A stretch of 8,372 nt of DNA from Lysobacterales bacterium UBA2790 (GTDB lineage Bacteria > Pseudomonadota > Gammaproteobacteria > Xanthomonadales > Xanthomonadaceae). The stretch spans positions 791-9,162 of the forward strand of contig DEHW01000118.1 in NCBI GenBank assembly GCA_002352135.1, given 5' to 3'. The notes under the pieces were generated by a model. It made no database searches, was not told the origin of the DNA, and worked only from the letters and a program-made list of their open reading frames with translations. Position 1 is the stretch's first letter; each line of letters starts with the position of its first letter. The translations under genes and the position numbers were made by a program. This document shows positions 1-6,735 of the stretch, one piece after another.

Positions 1-1389
<1,389 letters not shown>

Positions 1390-1395
1390 TTGAAT

Positions 1396-1433
1396 CACGC
1401 AGCCCCGACATGAAGCCTTATCGGGGCTGCGTG
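1396..1433 (+). terminator. Stem-loop after ccoG, terminator-like without a U-tract
   Basis: A perfect 13-bp inverted repeat (1396-1408 with 1421-1433, core AGCCCCGA/TCGGGGCT) encloses a 12-base loop and begins 6 bases after the ccoG stop. Position and GC-rich stem fit a transcript end or an mRNA-stabilising hairpin. No run of T follows (the next bases are CATGCTGG), so it does not meet the usual rule for an intrinsic terminator. Confidence 0.55.
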
Positions 1434-1523
1434 CATGCTGGACGCCAGTCCTTTGCTGCAGTGACGCTCGCGTGAGGCCGACTTTGCGACAATGGCGAGG
1501 CTGTCTTGTCTGCCGGAATTGCG

Positions 1524-4370
1524 ATGTCTGATCAATCGTGGGCGTTGTCGGAGTGGTTCGACTCTCTGGTGGACCTTCCACCGGAGCAACAGGAAGCGCG
1601 TCTGTTGCAGGCACCTGAGGACATCCGTGAATCGCTGCGGAAGCTCCTGCAGGCGGACAGGGAATCGCATGCGCAGGACGTCGACCCGGTCGGCCTTGCC
1701 TGCGCATCGGCGGCACACGGCATGCTGGAGTCATCTGGGCTGATATCGAATGCGCAACGCCGCATCGGCCCCTACCGGGTTTTGCGTGAGTTGGGTTCAG
1801 GCGGCATGGGAACGGTGCTGCTCGCGGAACGCGCCGATGGTCTTTACGCCCAGAAAGTTGCCATCAAGCTCATTCGCGGGTTTCCCACCCAAGAGGTGAA
1901 ACGACGACTGCGGCTGGAAAGGCAGATTCTTGCTCAGCTGGACCATCCCAACATCGCGCGCCTGCTGGATGGAGGCGAGACCCAGGATGGCCAGCCCTAT
2001 GTCGTGTTGGATTTTGTCGACGGTTCCGGCTTGCTTGAATATATCGCCCAGCAGCGGCTTGACCTCAAGGCGCGTCTGGTGCTGTTCGACCAGATCGCTG
2101 CAGCGGTCCAGCATGCACATGAGCGACTGGTCATTCATCGCGATCTGAAACCTGGCAATGTGCTGGTGCGATCCGATGGCGTTCCGAAACTGCTGGATTT
2201 CGGCATTGCCAAGCTCTTGGATGTTACCGAAGACGGGATCGCGTCCCGGCAGACCTCCACTCGGGTCTGGACGCCGGGTTACGCTAGTCCTGAGCAAGAG
2301 CGCGGCGAGTTGGTCACCACCGCGAGTGACGTGTTTGGTCTGGCCATCCTGCTGCGCGAGATGCTCTGTGGCGATCACGCGCAAGCGCAAATGTCTGCCG
2401 TTCCGGCGGGCTTTGAAGCCTGCGTGCTGGATCGCGACTTGCGTGACATTCTTGCGGCGGCGGCCGCACACGATGTGGCCTCGCGCTACCCCACCGTGGA
2501 AGCCTTTCGGTCGGATCTCTTGCGATGGCGCGAGGGAAGAACCGTGCGCGTGGCCTCGCGCTCGGGATGGTACCGCCTGCGCAAGTTCCTTCAGCGACAC
2601 CGGCTTCCTGTGGCCGGCGGCGTGGTTGTGATGGTCACACTGGTGCTTGGCGTGATTGCGCTGGAAGCGGAGCGTAGCCGTGCAGTGCGCGCGGAACGGC
2701 AAGCCGAGCAAGCGCGCGATGTCGCCAAACGCGATGCGGAAAGTGCCAAAGCAGCGTTGAAACTTCTCACCGACACCCTGGTGAGCGTTGCACCAGAGCA
2801 GGCCATGTCAACGTCGGTCAGCATCCAGACCTTGCTTGAGGCGCTGGATCAGCGAGTGGAATCCCAGCTATCGACGCAGCCGGAGTTGCGACGCTTTACC
2901 CAGGTGCTGTTGGGAAGGATGTACCTGTCGATGTCCAACCCGGTGCGGGCAGCGGAGTTGCTGACCGATGGCTTGAAGGATGTCGAGCCCACCTCGGCTG
3001 AGGATGCCATCGTGCTATCAGATGCCTACGACTCGCTGGCTTCGGCATTGTGTGCGCAGGAAAAGGGCGAAGCCGGGCAGCGCGCTGCCGAGCAGTCGAG
3101 CTTGCTGCGCCAGCGCTACGTCCCTGACGACGAGCTGGAACAACTTCGTGCGCAGCATACGCTGGGTTTCGGCCACTACTGTGCGGGCGACTGGGATGGC
3201 GCGATTGAGATATGGGAATCCGCAGTTCAACGCGCCGAACGTTTGGTGCCGCCCCCGGTGGATGTGCTGGCGGACAACCATCGCATGCTGGCTGGCGTAA
3301 AGGTTCACTTGGGCGAATTCGACGAAGGATTGCAGCACGCTGAGGCGGCACTGCGGCTCATCACCGGAACTCAGCGCGAAGGCTCGCCAGCACATATTGC
3401 GGTGTTGCGTCATCAAGCCGAAGCCTTGGCCGGGAGAAACGAGCTTTCGCGTGCACTTGACGTTCTGGACCAAGCGCTCGCCTATCAAGACAAGGTGTTC
3501 GATTCCGACTCACATCAGCGCATGTTGATTCTCAATGTCCGTGGGACGGTGCTGAATGAGGCCGGGCGCTTCAAGGAGGCACTGCAGGATTTTGAAACCA
3601 CGCTGGCGATCAACCGGAGCTTGCGCCTCGGTGCGCAGGATCTCGCCAAAGTGCTCGGCAACATTGCCACGGTGAGGGAGAGTGCAGGCGATTACACCGG
3701 GGCGCTGCAGGCTTTTGATGAGGCCTTGCAACTGCATGCAAGCGAGGTGACTGAGAGTGATCAACGCGATGTCAGAACATTGCAGGTCAATCGCGCTCGT
3801 GCATTGGGGCAGGCGGGTCGGTTCATTGAGGCGCGTGCTGCATTGCAGTCGCTCTTGGCGGAGGCATCGTCGGCAGACGACAGCAGTCCGTTTGAGCAGG
3901 CTTCGATTGAGTGGCAGTTGGCTGTACTGGGAAGCAATGCGGGTCGCCCGGATGAGGCCGAACCGCATTTGCAGCGCGCAGTGGTGGCATTTCGGCAGAT
4001 CGTGCCGGAAGGGCATGTGGTGTTTGCCTTTGCGGATCGCTACGCCGCTGTCATTGCCATGCTGCGCGGCCATGACGAGCAGGCGCTGGCCACCAACGAC
4101 AAGGCACTGAATGCACTGCTGGACGACGAAGGACGCGGATTCGACGTGGCCATTGCGCGGCTGGAGCGGGCGTTCATCCTGCAGCGACTTCGGCATGCGG
4201 ATCAGGCCAGAAGGCAAATGGCGCTGGTCATTCCCATCTTGCAGGCGGCCGTGCTACCGACGCAGCGGGATCGTCAGCGCGCGGAGCACTTGGCGGCAAG
4301 CTTGGGTATGACGGTCCCAATGCCGACCGAATTGCAGCGTACCGACTTTGGCCCCTCCGCCATGGAATAA
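1524..4370 (+). CDS. Membrane Ser/Thr protein kinase with TPR-like C-terminal region
   Basis: This 948-residue protein should phosphorylate Ser/Thr of unknown targets. Residues 1-80 are a helical leader typical of such kinases. The kinase domain (about 81-345) is complete: glycine loop GSGGMG 91-96, ATP lysine K115 in VAIK, catalytic loop HRDLKPGN with D207 and N212, DFG at D225-G227, and SPEQ with E257. All key residues are present, so it is probably active. A hydrophobic span at 361-380 is followed by a charged, Ala-rich coiled coil (381-420), then degenerate TPR-like helical repeats to about 930. The kinase is predicted cytoplasmic and the TPR part periplasmic, perhaps as a sensor or docking surface. 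Start: ATG at 1524 has only a weak GGA 7 bases upstream. An in-frame TTG at 1506 has GAGG at 1497-1500 and would add 6 residues; ATG is preferred because the resulting N-terminus looks typical. No cognate phosphatase or regulator is adjacent. Confidence 0.93.
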   Translation: MSDQSWALSEWFDSLVDLPPEQQEARLLQAPEDIRESLRKLLQADRESHAQDVDPVGLACASAAHGMLESSGLISNAQRRIGPYRVLRELGSGGMGTVLLAERADGLYAQKVAIKLIRGFPTQEVKRRLRLERQILAQLDHPNIARLLDGGETQDGQPYVVLDFVDGSGLLEYIAQQRLDLKARLVLFDQIAAAVQHAHERLVIHRDLKPGNVLVRSDGVPKLLDFGIAKLLDVTEDGIASRQTSTRVWTPGYASPEQERGELVTTASDVFGLAILLREMLCGDHAQAQMSAVPAGFEACVLDRDLRDILAAAAAHDVASRYPTVEAFRSDLLRWREGRTVRVASRSGWYRLRKFLQRHRLPVAGGVVVMVTLVLGVIALEAERSRAVRAERQAEQARDVAKRDAESAKAALKLLTDTLVSVAPEQAMSTSVSIQTLLEALDQRVESQLSTQPELRRFTQVLLGRMYLSMSNPVRAAELLTDGLKDVEPTSAEDAIVLSDAYDSLASALCAQEKGEAGQRAAEQSSLLRQRYVPDDELEQLRAQHTLGFGHYCAGDWDGAIEIWESAVQRAERLVPPPVDVLADNHRMLAGVKVHLGEFDEGLQHAEAALRLITGTQREGSPAHIAVLRHQAEALAGRNELSRALDVLDQALAYQDKVFDSDSHQRMLILNVRGTVLNEAGRFKEALQDFETTLAINRSLRLGAQDLAKVLGNIATVRESAGDYTGALQAFDEALQLHASEVTESDQRDVRTLQVNRARALGQAGRFIEARAALQSLLAEASSADDSSPFEQASIEWQLAVLGSNAGRPDEAEPHLQRAVVAFRQIVPEGHVVFAFADRYAAVIAMLRGHDEQALATNDKALNALLDDEGRGFDVAIARLERAFILQRLRHADQARRQMALVIPILQAAVLPTQRDRQRAEHLAASLGMTVPMPTELQRTDFGPSAME

Positions 4371-4409
4371 GCCGGTTCGTCGTGGCGTCGAAAGTTGTCC
4401 TACAGCGCG

Positions 4410-4425
4410 CGGCACGGCATTTGCT
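4410..4425 (+). promoter_or_regulatory. Candidate sigma-54 (RpoN) -24/-12 promoter
   Basis: The sequence CGGCACGGCATTTGCT matches the known consensus TGGCACGRNNNTTGCW at every defined position except the first (C for T). The invariant GG (4411-4412) and GC (4423-4424) are separated by exactly 10 bases as required. Transcription would start near 4436, leaving a leader of about 75 bases before the ATG at 4512. It lies in the intergenic region and points at that gene. Activator (enhancer) sites would be expected upstream, inside the kinase 3' end; none is recognised. Confidence 0.65.
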
Positions 4426-4428
4426 TCC

Positions 4429-4443
4429 GTCCTGTGACAGGAC
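4429..4443. repeat. 15-base inverted repeat over the predicted start of transcription
   Basis: GTCCTG and CAGGAC are a perfect 6-bp inverted repeat around TGA. The dyad is centred on 4436, where a sigma-54 transcript would begin. It could be a protein-binding operator, or part of a transcript-end structure for the upstream kinase gene; the sequence does not decide. Confidence 0.4.
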
Positions 4444-4444
4444 T

Positions 4445-4462
4445 CGCCATTTGTGAATGGCG
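4445..4462 (+). repeat. Short hairpin in the leader of the 4512 gene
   Basis: CGCCATT and AATGGCG form a perfect 7-bp stem around the loop TGTG, one base after the preceding dyad ends. In the predicted transcript it would sit near the 5' end, about 50 bases before the start codon, and so could protect or regulate the leader. No U-tract follows, so termination is not clearly supported. Confidence 0.4.
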
Positions 4463-4511
4463 GTCGGAGCGTCCGCGCGGCTGAAGGTCGCGGCCCACAG
4501 GGAGAGGTCAG

Positions 4512-5081
4512 ATGACGAAGGCAGCAGGCATCAAGGGCAGTGCAGTGGTTGCAGGTGCAACTGACTGGAGTCGGGTGCGCGAGACGGTGTTGATGATGGA
4601 GCTGGCGGTGGGGCAGATCGAGGCTGCCATGCGTGACAGCGACAGTTCGGTCAAGGTCTTGACCGATACCTTCACGACGATGGCTGAAGACATGCATCAC
4701 ATCACCGAGGTGGCCCGCGACTTGCCGGAAGACGAGCGACTGATTGGTGCGCGGAGAACGCTGATTTCGTCGACCAGCAATCTGGCCGCCATGGTCTCGC
4801 AGGCGATCATCGCCTTCCAGTTCTACGACCGTCTGGTGCAACGCCTGTCGCACGTCAGTCATAGTCTGGAATCGCTGGCACAACTGGTTTCAGACGAGCA
4901 GGGCGTGGTCGATCCGGCGCGCTGGGCCGAACTGCAGACCCAAATTCGTTCGCGCTACTCGATGCCGGAAGAGGTCGAGATGTTCGAGGCGGTGTTGATC
5001 CACGGCATGTCCGTGCATCAGGCCTTGCAGAACTTCATGGAGCGTATGAAGCATCGGGTGGACGACATCGAACTGTTCTGA
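4512..5081 (+). CDS. Helical protein with CheZ-like motif, possible response-regulator phosphatase
   Basis: I do not recognise this 189-residue protein by name. It is soluble, with no signal peptide or membrane span, and reads as long amphipathic helices, like a four-helix bundle. The segment around residues 100-112 contains F-x-D-x3-Q with D106 and Q110 (FYDRLVQ). This resembles the E. coli CheZ active site FQDLTGQ, where D143 and Q147 act in dephosphorylating CheY-P. The C-terminus ends VDDIELF, recalling the CheZ CheY-binding tail VDDLLDSLGF; E. coli CheZ is 214 residues, close in size. Role as a CheZ-like phosphatase is therefore inference from short motifs. Alternatives are a chemoreceptor-like helical protein or a structural helical bundle. 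The start is well supported: GGGAGAGG (4500-4507) lies 4 bases before the ATG. A sigma-54 type promoter upstream fits motility or chemosensory regulation. The stop is 69 bases before nnrD. Confidence 0.8.
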   Translation: MTKAAGIKGSAVVAGATDWSRVRETVLMMELAVGQIEAAMRDSDSSVKVLTDTFTTMAEDMHHITEVARDLPEDERLIGARRTLISSTSNLAAMVSQAIIAFQFYDRLVQRLSHVSHSLESLAQLVSDEQGVVDPARWAELQTQIRSRYSMPEEVEMFEAVLIHGMSVHQALQNFMERMKHRVDDIELF

Positions 5082-5138
5082 GGCAGTTCTCGGCTGCCAT
5101 GCGGAGAAATCACTGCGCAGAATTTGGGACTGTCCGTC

Positions 5139-5144
5139 TACACT
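5139..5144 (+). promoter_or_regulatory. Candidate -10 element for leaderless nnrD-tsaE transcript
   Basis: TACACT fits the TAnnnT pattern of a sigma-70 -10 box and ends 6 bases before the ATG at 5151, so transcription would begin at or very near the start codon. No convincing -35 is seen at the normal distance and there is no Shine-Dalgarno sequence before this ATG, which suits a leaderless mRNA. The evidence is one short motif plus its position. Confidence 0.35.
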
Positions 5145-5150
5145 GGCGAC

Positions 5151-5999
5151 ATGATTTCTGCTGATGGAAAGCTCTTGCGGCGAATGACCGCGAATGATCT
5201 GGCCGGGGTTTGGCCCCGGCGAGCGAGCGATGCGCATAAAGGCGATCACGGGCACGTACTTCTGATTGGTGGCAACACCGGGATGGGTGGTGCCTTGATA
5301 CTGGCTGCACAGGCCGCTTTACGGGTAGGCGCGGGTCTGGTCAGCGCCTTCAGTCGGCGCGATACGCTGCAGGCATTGCTGATTCGACAGCCGGAGTGCA
5401 TGGGACTGGCCGTGGATGAGGAGGCAGTCGCAAGCGCCGCTGTGCAGCGCGCAGAACAGCGGGCCAATGCATTGGTTCTTGGGCCGGGAATGTCGGACGA
5501 TTCCTGGGCCCAATGCTGGCTTACGCGCTACCTCGACGATTCCCGGCCACGGGTCGTGGATGCGGATGCATTGAATGACCTTGCCAACTCGCCTCGTCGG
5601 TTATCGAATGCGGTTCTGACTCCTCATCCCGGTGAAGCAGCACGCTTGCTTTCCTGCAGCACGGCGGCAATTCAGTCGGATCGACCTGCAGCACTGGCCG
5701 CGCTTGTCGAGCGTTACGCCAGTGTCATCGTCCTGAAAGGTGCCGGAACCTTGGTGGCGGGTCCGGGAAGCAGAACCTACTTGATCGAAGCGGGCAACCC
5801 GGGAATGGCCGTGGGCGGCATGGGCGACCTGCTGGCTGGAATCATCGGCGGATTGCTGGCGCAAGGATTCGGTCCGCTGGATGCCGCGCGTTGGGGCGCA
5901 CTTGTGCATGCCGTGGCGGGTGATGATGCCGCTTCCTCAGGGCAACGTGGACTGTTGCCGAGTGATGTGCTCGAACACCTGCGCCGCCGGTGCAACTGA
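5151..5999 (+). CDS. nnrD: ADP-dependent NAD(P)H-hydrate dehydratase, stand-alone
   Basis: NnrD repairs hydrated nicotinamide cofactors, converting (6S)-NAD(P)HX to NAD(P)H with ADP as the energy source, in the cytoplasm. The 282-residue product has the whole YjeF C-terminal (ribokinase-like) fold: KGDHGHVLLIGG at 30-41, LGPGM with GPG 111-113, VDADALN, TPHPGE at 158-162, VLKGAGT, and GNPGMAVGGMGDLLAG with the conserved Asp at 226. It lacks the N-terminal NnrE epimerase domain that is fused in E. coli YjeF, so an epimerase must be encoded elsewhere if present. Start: ATG 5151 is chosen for the -10 box placed just upstream; ATG 5184, with GGAAAG at 5166-5171, would give a protein 11 residues shorter, and a TTG at 5124 is less likely. 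Its TGA overlaps the tsaE ATG by one base, indicating translational coupling. Confidence 0.93.
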   Translation: MISADGKLLRRMTANDLAGVWPRRASDAHKGDHGHVLLIGGNTGMGGALILAAQAALRVGAGLVSAFSRRDTLQALLIRQPECMGLAVDEEAVASAAVQRAEQRANALVLGPGMSDDSWAQCWLTRYLDDSRPRVVDADALNDLANSPRRLSNAVLTPHPGEAARLLSCSTAAIQSDRPAALAALVERYASVIVLKGAGTLVAGPGSRTYLIEAGNPGMAVGGMGDLLAGIIGGLLAQGFGPLDAARWGALVHAVAGDDAASSGQRGLLPSDVLEHLRRRCN

Positions 6000-6463
6000 T
6001 GGCGGGCGAGAACGTGATCGAGTTGTTTCTGGCCGATGAAACGGCGACGCAGCGTCTGGGTGAAAGACTGGCGGCCAGCCTTCCGGATCGGGCGACTGTC
6101 TTTCTTTGCGGCGATCTTGGTGCCGGGAAAAGCACGATTGCGCGGGCGATGCTGCGCGCTTTGGGCGTGACCGGTCCAATCAAAAGCCCGACCTACACCC
6201 TGATTGAGCGCTACCCCAGCGAGCAGGGTGAGCTCGCCCATCTCGATCTGTATCGAATTGGCGACCCCGAGGAACTTGCCTACCTGGGTCTGGACGAACT
6301 TCTCGCCACAGCGCGGCTTTGGCTGATCGAGTGGCCGGAGCGCGGGCAGGGTGGCTTGCCGGCGTGTGACCTGTCAGTTCATTTGGCAGTCGATGCAGCG
6401 GGTCGGAAGGCGACGATTGTGCCGACCAGCCCCGTTGGTCGGGATTGGCTGCGCGATTTCTGA
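5999..6463 (+). CDS. tsaE: tRNA t6A37 biosynthesis ATPase TsaE
   Basis: TsaE is the small ATPase that works with TsaB and TsaD in placing threonylcarbamoyl on A37 of ANN-reading tRNAs. The 154-residue product has normal family length. Visible motifs: Walker A GDLGAGKST at 38-46, the family signature SPTYTLIERY at 63-72, HLDLYRIGDPEEL at 81-93, GLDEL at 97-101, and LIEWPERG at 109-116. The start ATG at 5999 shares its A with the nnrD stop (TGATG), so translation is probably reinitiated from nnrD; an in-frame GTG at 5990 would add three residues and is less likely. The nnrD-tsaE adjacency matches the yjeF-tsaE order known in E. coli. The amidase gene amiB that follows there is absent; a non-coding stretch and a protease gene come next. 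No clear terminator is seen after the stop. Confidence 0.95.
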   Translation: MAGENVIELFLADETATQRLGERLAASLPDRATVFLCGDLGAGKSTIARAMLRALGVTGPIKSPTYTLIERYPSEQGELAHLDLYRIGDPEELAYLGLDELLATARLWLIEWPERGQGGLPACDLSVHLAVDAAGRKATIVPTSPVGRDWLRDF

Positions 6464-6651
6464 TCAACAGAGGTTTCCGTTGAGGTCGTTTCAGGCCTCC
6501 TCGAATGCAAGCGATCCGTCGGCGTTGTCCGATCCGGCATCGCATCAGCAAGAGGTCTGCGCGAGTGCTTGTTCTGGCGTGGAAATGAGGGCGCGAGAAC
6601 GCCTCGCCGATGCTTTAGCTGTGTCTGAAATGCCGGCGCGATGCACGAAAT
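6464..6651. other. Non-coding stretch between tsaE and the protease promoter
   Basis: I see no credible gene, RNA or strong terminator here. The heptamer CGATCCG occurs twice around 6510-6536, and GAGG/CCTC tetramers flank 6480-6500, but neither is long enough to call. Frames that stay open across it show no recognisable protein and no ribosome-binding site. Confidence 0.6.
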
Positions 6652-6682
6652 TGACCCTTGTCATCACTTCGGATGCTATAAA
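6652..6682 (+). promoter_or_regulatory. Sigma-70 promoter with extended -10 for the protease gene
   Basis: TTGACC (6652-6657, five of six matches to TTGACA) is followed 19 bases later by TATAAA (6677-6682, five of six to TATAAT). TG at 6674-6675 sits one base before the -10 box and makes an extended -10, which tolerates the slightly long spacer. Transcription would start around 6689, giving a leader of about 45 bases. This is a local AT-rich island in GC-rich DNA. Confidence 0.7.
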
Positions 6683-6722
6683 TCACCACGGTCCGGGGGA
6701 GCCGGGCTCATCACTCTGATCT

Positions 6723-6727
6723 AGGGG
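6723..6727 (+). promoter_or_regulatory. Ribosome-binding site that fixes the protease start
   Basis: AGGGG lies 8 bases before the ATG at 6736 and is the only good Shine-Dalgarno match nearby. It supports this ATG, which is also followed directly by a signal peptide. Confidence 0.6.
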
Positions 6728-6735
6728 TACTCGTC

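Noticed and set aside
1453..1493. Promoter for the kinase from TTGCTG and GACAAT
   Set aside because: The two boxes are 29 bases apart, far from the usual 16-19, and no better pair was found.
1797..2711. Minus-strand open frame of 304 codons inside the kinase
   Set aside because: It lies opposite the conserved kinase domain, and its low-complexity product matches no family I know.
3510..4217. Minus-strand open frame of 235 codons inside the TPR region
   Set aside because: Antisense shadow of the kinase gene with no ribosome-binding site or motif.
4254..4883. Minus-strand open frame of 209 codons across the intergenic region at 4371-4511
   Set aside because: It would cover the sigma-54 promoter and the start of the 4512 gene; its product is His/Arg rich and without any domain.
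5082..5098. Short GGCAG/CTGCC hairpin directly after the 4512 gene as a terminator
   Set aside because: The stem is only 5 bp and no T-run follows.
6351..6719. Plus-strand open frame spanning the end of tsaE and the following gap
   Set aside because: It overlaps tsaE out of frame, lacks a Shine-Dalgarno, runs through the protease promoter and encodes nothing recognisable.
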